Source: Sulfuritalea sp.
GTDB taxonomy: Bacteria > Pseudomonadota > Gammaproteobacteria > Burkholderiales > Rhodocyclaceae
Assembly (NCBI RefSeq): GCF_017302275.1
Contig: NZ_JAFLDR010000008.1
Coordinates: 62,001-126,000, forward strand
Reading direction: 5' to 3'
Length of the DNA stretch: 64,000 nt
The notes beneath the pieces are model-generated. The model saw nothing but the letters and a program-made list of their open reading frames with translations. It was not told the DNA's origin and did no database searches. This document shows positions 36,309 through 47,781 of the stretch, piece by piece. Numbering within the stretch: position 1 is the stretch's first letter; each line of letters opens with the position of its first letter. The translations under genes were made by a program, and so were the position numbers.

Positions 36309-36594
36309 GCGGGAATGCCTCGACCGCCGCCTTGAGTTTCTGGCTGGCGTGGAAGGTGACGACACGGCGCGCCGTGATCGGGATTTCCTCGCCGGTCTTG
36401 GGATTGCGGCCAGGACGCTGCGGCTTGTCGCGCAACTGGAAATTGCCGAAACCCGAAAGCTTCACGCTGTCACCCTTTTCCAGCGCAAGCCGTACCTCGT
36501 CGAAAAAGGCCTCGACCATGTCCTTCGCCTCACGTTTGTTGAGGCCCACTTTTTCGAACAGCAGGTCGGCGAGTTCCGCCTTGGTCAATGTCAT
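36289..36594 (-). CDS. ihfA: Integration host factor alpha subunit
   Basis: A 101-residue DNA-bending protein ([40 protein letters not shown] with the DNA-intercalating Pro in RNPKTGE). Works with IhfB in recombination, replication and sigma-54 promoters. Follows pheT as in E. coli. Confidence 0.96.
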   Translation of the reverse strand: MTLTKAELADLLFEKVGLNKREAKDMVEAFFDEVRLALEKGDSVKLSGFGNFQLRDKPQRPGRNPKTGEEIPITARRVVTFHASQKLKAAVEAFPRGNSQQ

Positions 36595-36612
36595 TTTTTG
36601 CTCCGCCCCCTC

Positions 36613-38991
36613 TTATCCCCGCAAGGACGCAGCGAAGTCGCGACCGGCAACCGCCAGCAGATCGGCGATCACCGCATCCACTTCCGCATCCTCGAGAGTC
36701 CGTTGAGTATCTTGCATAACTATCCGGAAGGCAAGGCTTTTTTCGCTTTCGGCAAGCCCCTTGCCCTGATACACGTCGAATAAGGCAACATCGCGCACGA
36801 TGGCCGGCGCAGCCGCCTTCAGGCCCGCCAGGAGCGGCGCCAGAGCCTGGCCCAGCGGCACCACCAAAGCCAGATCGCGAACCACGGCCGGGAAGCGCGA
36901 GACCTCGACATAGGCTGGGAAAGGTGTCGCCAGCAGGGCCGGCAGTTCGAGTTCGAACACTACCGGCGCTGTACCCAATTCGTACTTCTGAACCCAGCGT
37001 GGATGCAGTTCGCCGATGTGGCCGACGCAGACGCCATCCAGCCTGACCTCGGCGCAGCGCCCGGGGTGGAGTGCCGGATGCGCGGCCTTGACGAACTCCA
37101 GCCGGCGCGGCGCGAACACGGCTTCGACGTCGGCCTTGAGGTCATAGAAATCCACGCGCCGGGTGGTCGTGCCCCACTGCTCGGGCTGCGCCGCGCCGGC
37201 CGCCAGGCCACCCACACGCAAGGGTTGGGTAAAGCCATCGACCGGGCCGGCGCCGGCCTCGCGGCGGAAGCAGCGACCGATCTCGAACACGCGCACGCGG
37301 TCGATCTGGCGCTTGCGGTTGGCCGCCAGCGTGCCGACCAGGCCGCCGACCAGCGTCGAACGCATCACGCCCATCTGGCTGGCAATCGGATTGGCCAGGA
37401 CCACCGGTGCGGCATTGGCCGCGAAGTCAGATTCCCAGGCGGCTTCGACAAAACTGTAGGTCACCACCTCGTGGTAGCCGCGCGCGGCCACCTGGCGCCG
37501 TAGCGCCATCGCCGACTTCTTCGATTCGCTCGCCGGCATCATCGCCACCCGCGCTACCGGCGGCAGCGAGGGGATGCTGTCGTAGCCGTGGATGCGGGCA
37601 ATTTCCTCGATCAGGTCTTCCTCGATCTCGATGTCGAAACGGAAGCTCGGCGGCGTGACGCGGAAGCCTCCGGCGACGCGCTCCACTTGCAGGCCCAGGC
37701 TCTTCAGCATGGCTTCGATACGCTCGTCGGGCAACGCGATGCCAAGCACCTTCGCCGCACGCGCGCTGCGCAGCGTGACCGGGCGGCGCAGCGGCAGGTG
37801 GTCGGGCGCCGCGGCCTCGACCACCGGCCCGGACTGGCCGCCGCAGTTTTCAAGGATCAATTGCGTCGCGCGCTCGATGGCGCGCCGCTGCAATTCGAAA
37901 TCGACGCCGCGCTCGTAGCGATGCGCGGCATCCGAAGAAAAGCCCAGCGCACGTGCCTTGCCGGCGATCGCCGCCGGCGGAAAGTAGGCGCTTTCGAGGA
38001 ACAGGTCGCGCGTCGAGTCCGAGATTCCGGAGTGCTCGCCGCCCATGATGCCGGCCATGGCCAGCGGCTTCTCGTCATCGGCGATCAGCGCGGTATCGGC
38101 TGCCGGCGTGACGGTCTGCTCGTTCAACAGCAGCAGCTTCTCGCCGGGGGCCGGCAGGCGCACATGAACCGCCCCGGCGAGTTCGGCATCGTCGAAGGCA
38201 TGCAGAGGCTGGCCGATTTCCAGCATCACGTAGTTGGTGACATCGACCAGGAAGGAGATCGAACGAATGCCGCTGCGCTCGATGCGCCGCTTCATCCATT
38301 CCGGCGTCGGCACGTTGGCATTGACGCCGCGCACGATGCGACCACAGTAGCGAGGACAGGAGGCCGGCGCATCGAGCTGGATCGCCCGCTGATCGTCGAT
38401 CGCGGCCGCGACCGGCTTGATCTCGGGAGCGCTCAATGGCACGCCGGTCAGGGCGGAAAGTTCGCGCGCGACGCCCAGCACGGAAAGGCAATCGGCGCGA
38501 TTCGGCGTGAGCTTGATGGTGATCCTGCGGTCATCAAGATCGAGATGCTTGCGGATGTCCTCGCCGACGACGGCATCGGCCGCCAGCGGCAGCAGGCCGC
38601 CGTGATCCTCCGACAGACCGAGTTCGCGCGCCGAACAGAGCATGCCGTGGCTCTCGATGCCGCGCACCTTGGCCTTTTTGATCTCGATGCCGGGCAAATT
38701 CGCACCGACTCGCGCACAGGGCACCTTCATGCCGGCCGCGACATTAGGCGCACCGCAAACGATCTGCAAGGGCGCCGCTTCGCCGACATCGACGCTGCAG
38801 AGCTTGAGCTTGTCGGCGTCGGGATGCTTGTCGACAGTCAACACATGGGCCACGACGACGCCGGAAAACTCGGGCGCGACGGGCTCGTTCTCCTCGACCT
38901 CAAGGCCGGCCATGGTCAGCAGGTGGCACAGCTCCTGATTCGAGAGCGCCGGATTGCACAGGCTGCGCAGCCAGGATTCGGAAAATTGCAT
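36613..38991 (-). CDS. pheT: Phenylalanine-tRNA ligase beta subunit
   Basis: A 792-residue subunit of the alpha2-beta2 enzyme that charges tRNA-Phe. N-terminal EMAP/tRNA-binding domain (GVVVAHVLTVDKHPDADKL), B3/B4 editing domain, B5 (DIEIEEDLIEEIARIHGYD) and C-terminal ferredoxin-like anticodon-binding domain (FPAVVRDLALVV). Start 38991 (MQFSESWLR) fits the family. Confidence 0.97.
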   Translation of the reverse strand: MQFSESWLRSLCNPALSNQELCHLLTMAGLEVEENEPVAPEFSGVVVAHVLTVDKHPDADKLKLCSVDVGEAAPLQIVCGAPNVAAGMKVPCARVGANLPGIEIKKAKVRGIESHGMLCSARELGLSEDHGGLLPLAADAVVGEDIRKHLDLDDRRITIKLTPNRADCLSVLGVARELSALTGVPLSAPEIKPVAAAIDDQRAIQLDAPASCPRYCGRIVRGVNANVPTPEWMKRRIERSGIRSISFLVDVTNYVMLEIGQPLHAFDDAELAGAVHVRLPAPGEKLLLLNEQTVTPAADTALIADDEKPLAMAGIMGGEHSGISDSTRDLFLESAYFPPAAIAGKARALGFSSDAAHRYERGVDFELQRRAIERATQLILENCGGQSGPVVEAAAPDHLPLRRPVTLRSARAAKVLGIALPDERIEAMLKSLGLQVERVAGGFRVTPPSFRFDIEIEEDLIEEIARIHGYDSIPSLPPVARVAMMPASESKKSAMALRRQVAARGYHEVVTYSFVEAAWESDFAANAAPVVLANPIASQMGVMRSTLVGGLVGTLAANRKRQIDRVRVFEIGRCFRREAGAGPVDGFTQPLRVGGLAAGAAQPEQWGTTTRRVDFYDLKADVEAVFAPRRLEFVKAAHPALHPGRCAEVRLDGVCVGHIGELHPRWVQKYELGTAPVVFELELPALLATPFPAYVEVSRFPAVVRDLALVVPLGQALAPLLAGLKAAAPAIVRDVALFDVYQGKGLAESEKSLAFRIVMQDTQRTLEDAEVDAVIADLLAVAGRDFAASLRG

Positions 38992-39117
38992 GTCACGCCT
39001 CCGCCGGGCCGCCCCAAGGGGGCATGCAGCCAGCACTACGGAAGCCGCGATCCCATCGCGGCTGAACCTTTGTCACCCCTTTCCTGGGGAAAGGGGATGG
39101 GGGATAGGTCGTCATGA

Positions 39118-40600
<1,483 letters not shown>

Positions 40601-40611
40601 GATGGCTCTCC

Positions 40612-40809
40612 TTAAGCGTTGGGCAGCATGGCGCGCACCGACTTGACGTCGGAGGCATGCACTTCGTGCACGCCGCGCAGCTGGCGCTTGCTCTTGGTGG
40701 TTTTCTTGGTCAGGATGTGGCGCTTGAACGCACTCCCGCGCTTGATGCCGCCGGAAGCGCGCACGATGAAGCGCTTCTTGGCACCGCTCTTGGTCTTCAT
40801 CTTCGGCAT
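40612..40809 (-). CDS. rpmI: 50S ribosomal protein L35
   Basis: 65 residues, [14 protein letters not shown]... with [13 protein letters not shown]; standard partner of rplT after infC. Confidence 0.97.
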   Translation of the reverse strand: MPKMKTKSGAKKRFIVRASGGIKRGSAFKRHILTKKTTKSKRQLRGVHEVHASDVKSVRAMLPNA

Positions 40810-40925
40810 CGAAGATCTCCCTATTACATGGCTGCCAGGTGTTTCCCGCCTCGGGAACGCTTGGTGACCCGCAACCACTTCTTGTATCCACATGCCGGGC
40901 ATGCGGAACAAATTCCGTTACTGCA

Positions 40926-41453
40926 TCAGTGCGGCTTTTTCTTGGAGGCCGCCAGCACCATGATCAGCTGGCGTCCCTCCATCTTCGGCCACTGCTCGAC
41001 CATCGCCTGCTGCTCGAGGTCGGTCTTGATCCGTTCCAGCATGCGCATGCCGATTTCCTGGTGCGCCATTTCGCGTCCGCGGAAACGCAGCGTTATCTTT
41101 GCCTTGTCGCCTTCGCCCAAAAACTTGATCACGTTGCGCAGCTTGATCTGGTAATCGTTTTCGTCCGTACCCGGGCGAAACTTGACTTCCTTCACCACGA
41201 CCTGCTTCTGCTTCAGCTTGGCCTCGTGCTGGCGCTTGGCTTCCTGGTACTTGAACTTGCCGATGTCCATGATCTTGCAGACTGGCGGCACTGCAGTTGG
41301 TGCAATTTCCACCAGATCCACACCGGCCTCCTCGGCCAGTGTCAGCGCCTGACGAATGGGAACTATGCCCAGTTGTTCCCCGCCTTCCCCAACCAGTCGA
41401 ACCTCGGGAGCGGTAATCTCTTCGTTGAGGCGCTGCGTTTTTTCCTGAGCGAT
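40926..41453 (-). CDS. infC: Translation initiation factor IF-3, AUC start
   Basis: A 175-residue factor that stops 50S joining and checks start codons. The N-terminal domain ([19 protein letters not shown]) and C-terminal domain ([18 protein letters not shown]) are complete only if translation begins at ATC 41451-41453, before Ala-Gln-Glu-Lys. GGAG lies nine bases upstream. A non-AUG start is the known basis of IF-3 autoregulation in E. coli (AUU). Starting at the first AUG would remove about 44 residues of the conserved domain. Confidence 0.93.
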   Translation of the reverse strand: MAQEKTQRLNEEITAPEVRLVGEGGEQLGIVPIRQALTLAEEAGVDLVEIAPTAVPPVCKIMDIGKFKYQEAKRQHEAKLKQKQVVVKEVKFRPGTDENDYQIKLRNVIKFLGEGDKAKITLRFRGREMAHQEIGMRMLERIKTDLEQQAMVEQWPKMEGRQLIMVLAASKKKPH

Positions 41454-41480
41454 GGTTTAGTTCTCCAAAAAATTAAAAAA

Positions 41481-43397
41481 TCAGACCGACGCGCTTCTGC
41501 TGCATTGTTCATGCAGCAGCCGCTCAATCAAGGCCTGAGGGGACATCTGCCCGAGATCCTGATTGCCTCGGGCACGCAAAGCGACCAACCCTGCGGCCTT
41601 TTCCTTGTCACCCACGACAGCGATGTAAGGCCGCTTCAACAAGCTATGTTCGCGTATTTTATAGTTTATTTTCTCGCCGCGCAAATCCCTCTCGACGCGG
41701 AGACCGGCCTCGCGCAGCATTTTTGCCACATTTTCGGCGTAATCGGCCTGAGCCTCGGAGATGTTCGCTACCACCACCTGTATCGGCGCCAGCCACAGCG
41801 GGAAAGCGCCGGCGTGGTTTTCGACCAAGATGCCGATGAAGCGCTCCAGCGAACCGAGGATCGCGCGGTGCAGCATCACCGGCGTATGGCGGCTGTTGTC
41901 CTCGCCCACGAACTCGGCGCCGAGGCGGCCGGGCATGGAGAAATCGACCTGCACCGTGCCGCACTGCCAGGAGCGGCCGATGGCGTCCTTGATGTGGAAT
42001 TCGATCTTGGGCCCGTAGAAGGCGCCCTCGCCCGGCAACTCCTCCCAGCTCAGGCCGCTGGCCGTCAAGGCTGCCCGCAGCGCGCTCTCGGCCTTGTCCC
42101 ACAGGTGGTCCTCGCCGACCCGCCCGTCGGGGCGCAGCGCCAGCTTGACAGCGACATCGTGGAAACCGAAATCGGCATACACCTTGCGCAGCAGGTCGTT
42201 GAAGGCCGTGACCTCGGACTGGATCTGGTCCTCGGTACAAAAAATGTGGCCGTCGTCCTGGGTGAAGGCGCGCACGCGCATCACGCCGTGCAGCGCGCCG
42301 GAAGGTTCGTTGCGGTGACAGGAACCGAACTCGCCGTAACGCAAGGGCAGCTCGCGGTAGGAGCGCACGCCGGTATTGAAGATCTGCACATGCCCCGGGC
42401 AGTTCATCGGCTTCACGGCGTAATCGCGGCTTTCCGATTCGGTGGTGAACATGTTCTGCTTGAAATGCTCCCAATGCCCCGAGCGCTCCCACAAGCTGCG
42501 ATCGAGGATCTGCGGGCAGCGCACCTCCTGATAGCCGTTGTCGCGATAGACGCGCCTCATGTACTGCTCCACCTCCTGCCATACGGTCCAGCCGTGCGGA
42601 TGCCAGAACACCATGCCGGGCGCTTCTTCCTGCACGTGGAACAGATCAAGCTGCCGCCCGAGCTTGCGGTGGTCTCGCTTCTCGGCTTCTTCCAGCATGT
42701 GCAGATAGGCATCGAGTTCATCCTTCTTCGCCCAGGCCGTGCCGTAGATGCGCTGCAACTGTTCGTTCTTCTGGTCGCCGCGCCAGTAGGCGCCGGCCAC
42801 CTTCATCAGCTTGAAGACCTTTAGCTTGCCGGTGGAAGGCACGTGCGGCCCGCGACACAGATCGATGAAATCTCCTTCGCGGTAAAGCGAGACGTCCTCC
42901 CCGGACGGGATTGCCGCAATCAGTTCCGCCTTGTAGTGCTCGCCGATGGACTTGAAAAATTCCACCGCCTTGTCGCGCGGCCAGACTTCGCGCGTGACCG
43001 GAAGATCCTTCTTCGCCAATTCGCCCATGCGCTTTTCGATCGCTTCCAGGTCTTCCGGCGTAAACGGGCGCTTGCAGGCGAAGTCGTAGTAGAAGCCGTT
43101 CTCGACCACCGGACCGATCGTCACCTGCGCCTCGGGAAACAGTTCCTTGACGGCATAGGCCATCAGGTGCGAGGTCGAATGGCGGATGATATCGAGGCCG
43201 TCGGCATCCTTGTCGGTGACGATGGCGACCTGGGCGTCACGCTCAATCAGGAACGAGGTATCGACCAGCCGGCCATCGACGCGCCCAGCCAGTGCCGCCT
43301 TGGCCAGGCCGGCGCCAATCGACGCAGCGAACTCCGCCACCGTCAGCGGCTGCGGATACTCGCGTTTCGATCCATCGGGCAGGGTGATCACCAGCAT
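41481..43397 (-). CDS. thrS: Threonine-tRNA ligase
   Basis: A 638-residue class II synthetase with TGS (residues 1-62), editing domain ([16 protein letters not shown] with HxxxH metal motif), catalytic core (RSHRNEPSG-type motif 2 as [12 protein letters not shown]) and C-terminal anticodon domain. Start 43397 (MLVITLPDG) has GGAG six bases upstream. First gene of the translation operon. Confidence 0.97.
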   Translation of the reverse strand: MLVITLPDGSKREYPQPLTVAEFAASIGAGLAKAALAGRVDGRLVDTSFLIERDAQVAIVTDKDADGLDIIRHSTSHLMAYAVKELFPEAQVTIGPVVENGFYYDFACKRPFTPEDLEAIEKRMGELAKKDLPVTREVWPRDKAVEFFKSIGEHYKAELIAAIPSGEDVSLYREGDFIDLCRGPHVPSTGKLKVFKLMKVAGAYWRGDQKNEQLQRIYGTAWAKKDELDAYLHMLEEAEKRDHRKLGRQLDLFHVQEEAPGMVFWHPHGWTVWQEVEQYMRRVYRDNGYQEVRCPQILDRSLWERSGHWEHFKQNMFTTESESRDYAVKPMNCPGHVQIFNTGVRSYRELPLRYGEFGSCHRNEPSGALHGVMRVRAFTQDDGHIFCTEDQIQSEVTAFNDLLRKVYADFGFHDVAVKLALRPDGRVGEDHLWDKAESALRAALTASGLSWEELPGEGAFYGPKIEFHIKDAIGRSWQCGTVQVDFSMPGRLGAEFVGEDNSRHTPVMLHRAILGSLERFIGILVENHAGAFPLWLAPIQVVVANISEAQADYAENVAKMLREAGLRVERDLRGEKINYKIREHSLLKRPYIAVVGDKEKAAGLVALRARGNQDLGQMSPQALIERLLHEQCSRSASV

Positions 43398-43419
43398 TGC
43401 GCTACTCCAGAAAAGCAAC

Positions 43420-43458
43420 AGGGCGCACGGTTCACGCGAAAATCACGCGGTGCGCCCT
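43420..43458 (-). promoter_or_regulatory. Stable hairpin in the thrS leader
   Basis: Perfect nine-base stem AGGGCGCAC / GTGCGCCCT with a 21-base loop containing a smaller CGCG..CGCG pair, 23 bases before the thrS start. No T run, so not a terminator in this direction. E. coli thrS has leader hairpins bound by ThrRS; similarity of role is inference. Confidence 0.45.
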
Positions 43459-43539
43459 GCCATTCGAATGGGCGAAATTTTATCACAGCGTTTCATCGCG
43501 TTACGGCATCATTCCACGCATCATCAAAGGAGACGGCTC

Positions 43540-43965
43540 ATGGACATCGACGGATTCATGGAAAGCTACAAGCGTGCATGGGAGACCAGCGACGAAGACC
43601 TGCTGGCATCGCTGTTCGCCGCCGAAGGCACCTACCGCAACACCCCGTTTGCCGTGCAGCAGGGACATGAGGCCATCAGGCAGTACTGGCAGCGCACCAA
43701 ACTGCAGACTGACATCCGACTCACCTATGAAGTGCTGCAGCGCCATGGTGCGGGCGGCATCGCCCACTGGCATACCACCTACCAGGTAACCTCGGAAGAC
43801 ATGTTCAAGATGTGGGCCGCCTCCAGCGGCACCAACATGCTGGCGCGCCAGCCGGGCGAACCGCTGCCGCGCCTGGCACTCGACGGCATCGCGATCATTG
43901 AATTGGATGCCAATGGACTGTGTCGTGATCTTCGCCTATGGTGGCATAGCCGAATCGACGAATAG
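43540..43965 (+). CDS. SnoaL/NTF2-like domain protein
   Basis: A 141-residue single-domain protein: FMESYKRAWETSDEDLLASL, FAAEGTYRNTPFAV, GHEAIRQYWQR and a late GLCRDLRLWWHS fit the alpha+beta cone fold of NTF2-like proteins. Such proteins may be enzymes or ligand binders; no catalytic His/Asp pair can be assigned with confidence. ATG 43540 has AAAGGAGA upstream. Divergent from thrS. Confidence 0.8.
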   Translation: MDIDGFMESYKRAWETSDEDLLASLFAAEGTYRNTPFAVQQGHEAIRQYWQRTKLQTDIRLTYEVLQRHGAGGIAHWHTTYQVTSEDMFKMWAASSGTNMLARQPGEPLPRLALDGIAIIELDANGLCRDLRLWWHSRIDE

Positions 43966-44058
43966 CGCGGATCACCATCCGCGTGCATGAAAATGCCGCT
44001 CAGTGTCGACGGAGCGGCATTGGTAGAGTTGGACCTCGCCCGGGAAGGCGACCGGGGT

Positions 44059-44196
44059 TTAGAGGTACAGCACTGCCGGAAACGTGACAACCGCTAGAAC
44101 CAGAACGATCCATTCCAGATCGTGGCGCAACAGAAAACCGGTGAAATGCAGCACCAGAATGGTGATGGCAATCACGTAAAAGATGGCAAACAGCAT
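44059..44196 (-). CDS. 45-residue two-helix membrane peptide
   Basis: MLFAIFYVIAITILVLHF, a short polar turn with RHDLEW, then IVLVLAVVTFPAVLYL. Two hydrophobic helices with a charged loop; GGAG six bases before the ATG. Too short for usual gene-calling. Function unknown; it could be a small membrane-stress or complex-accessory peptide. Confidence 0.6.
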   Translation of the reverse strand: MLFAIFYVIAITILVLHFTGFLLRHDLEWIVLVLAVVTFPAVLYL

Positions 44197-44637
44197 TGGA
44201 AGCTCCAAAAGCGGTCACGCATGGACTACAGACTGGAATTATGCCTGTAACTTAATCCATCCGCGGATCGCTCGAAAAATCCCCCGTATGGCAAATCTTG
44301 ACCGTCTCGGCCGATCTCACAACAGTCGGCGCTGACGGGACGGCAACTACGTTGACGCTCGCTGCATCCCGAAAAGTTCCCACGCCCGCCGAAAGCCTTG
44401 ATTTGACGGGGTGTTACCCAATCACTTAGTCAGATCAAAATACACGGCAATCGGAGAACATGACGCTATTCGGTGGGTCGTGCGATTTCTCGGTCGACTC
44501 TGAATTCCGGCCGGTTAGGTCGTTGCCCAAAGCTGGCTTCCGCGTTTCGCCATTCGGGACGTTGGCTCGGGGCGATAACGACGCGCGAATCCGGTTCTTT
44601 CGCGATGAGATCAAGGCAGCAAAAATGGAGACGTAAG
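44197..44637. other. 441-bp intergenic region before the outer-membrane barrel gene
   Basis: Holds copy F of the 25-bp motif (44320-44344) and a possible -35 TTGACG at 44403. No open frame with a ribosome binding site. Confidence 0.5.
44320..44344 (+). repeat. Dispersed 25-bp motif, copy F (intergenic)
   Basis: CAACAGTCGGCG followed by CTGACGGGACGGC. Confidence 0.75.
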
Positions 44638-45291
44638 ATGCACATGATCCGAAACGCTGTGCGGTGCGGAATGCTGGTGGCCATACTAAATGCATCGGCG
44701 ACTGTAATGGCGCAGGAAAAGGTCTATGGCGGCATCGGTGTCGGGCCGTCAAAAACGTACATTCCTTCGAGTGCCCTGGGCATCACCGGCGCGACGGCAA
44801 GTGAGCTGCAACGAAGCGAAAACAGTACCGGCACCAAGATATTTGCCGGCTATAAGGCCAATCCGAACATGGCCGTCGAGGTTGGCTACGTAGATCTCGG
44901 CAAGTCCCGCGCAACACGAAACATGACCGCGCCTGGAACCGGAAGCATTGGCATTGATTCGAGGAATACCGGCTGGTTTGTTGACCTGGTGGGAATGATG
45001 CCCACAGGGATCAGCGATGTTTCTGTGATCGGAAAACTGGGCGGCATCGCGACGGAAACCGGAAAGCAATTATCCACCACCGGCGCAGTAGGCCTCACTC
45101 CAGGCAGCCCATCAACATTTCAGGAACGCGAGTTGAACTGGAAATTCGGGGCGGGGGCGCAATACGACTTCAGTAAGACCATGGCAGCCCGTGGCGAATG
45201 GGAACGTTACCGCCGTATGGGCAAGGATACGGGCGTGGGCGAAAGCGAAGCCGATTTGTTTTCACTGAACCTGCTGATCCGGTTTCACTAA
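44638..45291 (+). CDS. Outer-membrane beta-barrel protein (OmpA-like/OmpW-size porin domain)
   Basis: A 217-residue protein with signal peptide (MLVAILNASATVMAQE), then alternating strands typical of an eight-stranded barrel (KVYGGIGVG, TKIFAGYKANPNMAVEVGYV, NWKFGAGAQYDFS, late AARGEWERYR) ending in aromatic-terminated FSLNLLIRFH as expected for BAM recognition. No OmpA peptidoglycan domain. Function unknown. Confidence 0.8.
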   Translation: MHMIRNAVRCGMLVAILNASATVMAQEKVYGGIGVGPSKTYIPSSALGITGATASELQRSENSTGTKIFAGYKANPNMAVEVGYVDLGKSRATRNMTAPGTGSIGIDSRNTGWFVDLVGMMPTGISDVSVIGKLGGIATETGKQLSTTGAVGLTPGSPSTFQERELNWKFGAGAQYDFSKTMAARGEWERYRRMGKDTGVGESEADLFSLNLLIRFH

Positions 45292-45328
45292 AAGAGAACG
45301 CGGAACTTCATCCAGAACATGGTTAAGC

Positions 45329-46069
45329 CTAGCGTGGTCCTGGAAAAATAAAGCTGTTTGCACCATCCTGTTGCGCGATGGCGCCAAACAGTTGTCGAAT
45401 ATCGTCGCCGACTTCCGCTCCCATCGTCGCCCGGCCGACAATACGCGGTTTCTGTCCTGGAGATTTCTCGAACGTCCCTTGAAGCATTAGCGGCCCCGAC
45501 GGTGTCGTTAGTTGCCCATGGATGTGACCACCGCGACGGAACTCGATGTCCATAAGGTAGTCCCCCAGCAAGCTGCCGGCCCTGCCTGCGCACAAACTGT
45601 CGATCTGGAGTCGCCCCTTCCCCGCGCATTGGCCCGAATCCCATCCGCAGGAAACCAATGACACGGTGATTGCCATCCGGCCCCTAGGTTGCCATGGGGC
45701 GGCCATATGCTTCGGCAACAGGCCGGTTGGCAGCGTCGATAACCGAAACTCCAGACTTCGGGCCGTCCAGCCATCAAGCGACGGATGGATCGTCCCGGCG
45801 GCACGCCCATCATGATCCAACACCAGATGGACACCGGAATCGCGACTGACTCGCCACACATAGGAAATCACGCCGGCCGGCAACCATCCATCTTTCGATC
45901 TCATGAATATCCGGCATGAGCCTGCGGCCCAAAGCCAACCAGTGCAGCCGGCCGCTTTGATTGGATTCGTGGAAGGTCCCAAACGCTCCAGGATCGCGGC
46001 TGGCGCGGACAACACCAGAAACACCAAAGTCAGGACAAAGGTGATTGCAATACCAAGACGAAGCCGCAT
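45329..46069 (-). CDS. gspN: Type II secretion system protein N
   Basis: A 246-residue inner-membrane protein with one N-terminal helix (LGIAITFVLTLVFLVLSAPA) and a periplasmic part with WLWAAGSCRI and repeated beta segments. GspN is an optional T2SS part in many betaproteobacteria. Last gene of the gspC-N operon. Confidence 0.8.
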   Translation of the reverse strand: MRLRLGIAITFVLTLVFLVLSAPAAILERLGPSTNPIKAAGCTGWLWAAGSCRIFMRSKDGWLPAGVISYVWRVSRDSGVHLVLDHDGRAAGTIHPSLDGWTARSLEFRLSTLPTGLLPKHMAAPWQPRGRMAITVSLVSCGWDSGQCAGKGRLQIDSLCAGRAGSLLGDYLMDIEFRRGGHIHGQLTTPSGPLMLQGTFEKSPGQKPRIVGRATMGAEVGDDIRQLFGAIAQQDGANSFIFPGPR

Positions 46070-46072
46070 CGG

Positions 46073-46582
46073 CTAGCGAATTTCCGGCAATGCCAAGATC
46101 GCTTCTATCTTTACCATGCCCGCTTGCCCAGTCGGCTCGATCGACGCTCGCAAAACCTGAGCACCATAGTCGGCGTGGGCTTTCGCAAGCCAGGCAATCC
46201 ATGCATCGAACTCGGCATTTCCTGACAGCCGAACCTTGCCTTGCGCATCAGGCAACACGGCCAGACCGGCAACGCCAGCGCCCCGCAAGCCGTCGGCGAA
46301 CGCGGTAAGCGCCTTCTCCGCACTGATCGGACGAATTGCTATCCCCAGCGCCTTGGCAGCCAGCATTGATGCAGCGGCCTGTCGCATTGCGTCGTTATGC
46401 GTCTGCAGTTCGGCAATCAAAACCGCGTAACGGGCTCTCGCGTGGTGCGCGGACCAAAGCAGCTGAACCCAGATCGCACCTGCAATGGTGACAAGCATTA
46501 TTGCCAGGGCGACACGCTCGCGGCCGGTCCGCTTGTCCAGGGCTCGCTCCCATTGGCGCCGCAGCGTCTCCACGAGTTTCAT
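46073..46582 (-). CDS. gspM: Type II secretion system protein M
   Basis: A 169-residue bitopic inner-membrane protein. Transmembrane helix at about residues 24-43 (VALAIMLVTIAGAIWVQLLW) with a cytoplasmic basic start (RRQWERALDKR) and periplasmic ferredoxin-like domain. Binds GspL. Its start overlaps gspL by four bases. Confidence 0.85.
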   Translation of the reverse strand: MKLVETLRRQWERALDKRTGRERVALAIMLVTIAGAIWVQLLWSAHHARARYAVLIAELQTHNDAMRQAAASMLAAKALGIAIRPISAEKALTAFADGLRGAGVAGLAVLPDAQGKVRLSGNAEFDAWIAWLAKAHADYGAQVLRASIEPTGQAGMVKIEAILALPEIR

Positions 46583-47781
46583 CGCACCGACATCCTTAAT
46601 TTGTACTCACTGCCCGCAGAGTCTCGTCGCAATACGGTGGCATCCATGTCGTAGCCGCACGCGCGCAAACGTGAAGCCATGCCAAGCGCGGCACCCTCCG
46701 GCAGCATTGCCACGAGTTCCAGAACCGAGCGATCGAAGAGAATGTGGCGGGGTTGAACTCCCGCAGGAAGTTCCTCGCTGATCGTCGCGAGCATCGCCAG
46801 CATGTCGCCGCTTCCTACCCTGCCACGCAGACGCAATACCGAATCCACCTCGCGCTGCATCTGAACGCGCGCATCAAGCAATGGAGTCTTGTTGTCAGGA
46901 AAAGTCTGGCGATAGATCGCGACACTCTCCTCCCGAAGTACCGATGCCCGGTACGCCAGCCACGCCCAGTCCGCTAGGGAGAGCATGGTATGTCCAAGGG
47001 CCAGCGCGGCAAGTGCAATTAACGCGACGCGCGACCTGCGGCCAGCCGTGTCAGATGCACCTGTTGGGGCAAATTGACCGGTGAGAAGGTTATTGGCACC
47101 TACGGTCGACGCTGCCAAAGGATCAAAACTGATTCCGGCAACCACTGGCAGGCTCAGGACAGACGCCCATCCATCAATGGTCGCTGCCTTCCCGGCCGGA
47201 AGCCTGACAACAAGTCGCGTCGGCAACTTTCCGTGAGCCCGCGCAACGGCAATAGCCAGCGCTTCCGGGGGGGCCGTCCCTGGCCAATCGATCGCCAACC
47301 CGCTTTGCGAGCCCATTCGTAAAAATGTGGATTCCCCATACCGACAAATTATCCATTCACCGTCCGCTGGCGCCGCCAATTGCATATCGACAAACAGCCT
47401 GTCCAGTTTGCGGCCCGCGGCACGAACGGCCTCGGTGATCTCTCCCAGCCGTGCCCTACCTATGGCAATTGCGGATCCGGCTTCCTTCGAAAGGACAATG
47501 TGCATCGTCTCGGGCGGCTGGATGAGCTTATCTTCCAGTGCGTAGGCAATGATCCGCGAGGCATCACGTCCCATTTTCTCCGGGAGGCTGATCGAGAGCC
47601 AGGAAACCTGGTCGGCGGTAACCACGGCCTCGCATTCGTCGGCCGCAGGCCATTCACTGGGAATTCCACTCCCCCGGTCAATGACGCGAAAATCTCTCGT
47701 GAGCAGAGCCCAGGAACAGCCAGCCTCCTCGCTCGGCCATTCGCGCGGCAGATAGAGGCGAAGAATGCGTTCGGCTTTCAT
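46579..47781 (-). CDS. gspL: Type II secretion system protein L
   Basis: A 400-residue protein. Cytoplasmic actin-like domain (LRLYLPREWPSEEAGCSW, about 1-230) that contacts GspE, one transmembrane helix near 255-275 and a periplasmic GspL ferredoxin-like domain. Links the cytoplasmic ATPase with the pseudopilus platform. Confidence 0.87.
   Translation of the reverse strand: MKAERILRLYLPREWPSEEAGCSWALLTRDFRVIDRGSGIPSEWPAADECEAVVTADQVSWLSISLPEKMGRDASRIIAYALEDKLIQPPETMHIVLSKEAGSAIAIGRARLGEITEAVRAAGRKLDRLFVDMQLAAPADGEWIICRYGESTFLRMGSQSGLAIDWPGTAPPEALAIAVARAHGKLPTRLVVRLPAGKAATIDGWASVLSLPVVAGISFDPLAASTVGANNLLTGQFAPTGASDTAGRRSRVALIALAALALGHTMLSLADWAWLAYRASVLREESVAIYRQTFPDNKTPLLDARVQMQREVDSVLRLRGRVGSGDMLAMLATISEELPAGVQPRHILFDRSVLELVAMLPEGAALGMASRLRACGYDMDATVLRRDSAGSEYKLRMSVR

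Noticed and set aside
43398-43540. T-box riboswitch before thrS
   Set aside because: The leader is too short and lacks the T-box sequence and antiterminator; only one hairpin is present.
45395-45430. A GTCGGCG-like string on the minus strand in gspN as a tenth copy of the 25-bp motif
   Set aside because: The distance to ACGG and the fixed G and C positions do not match.
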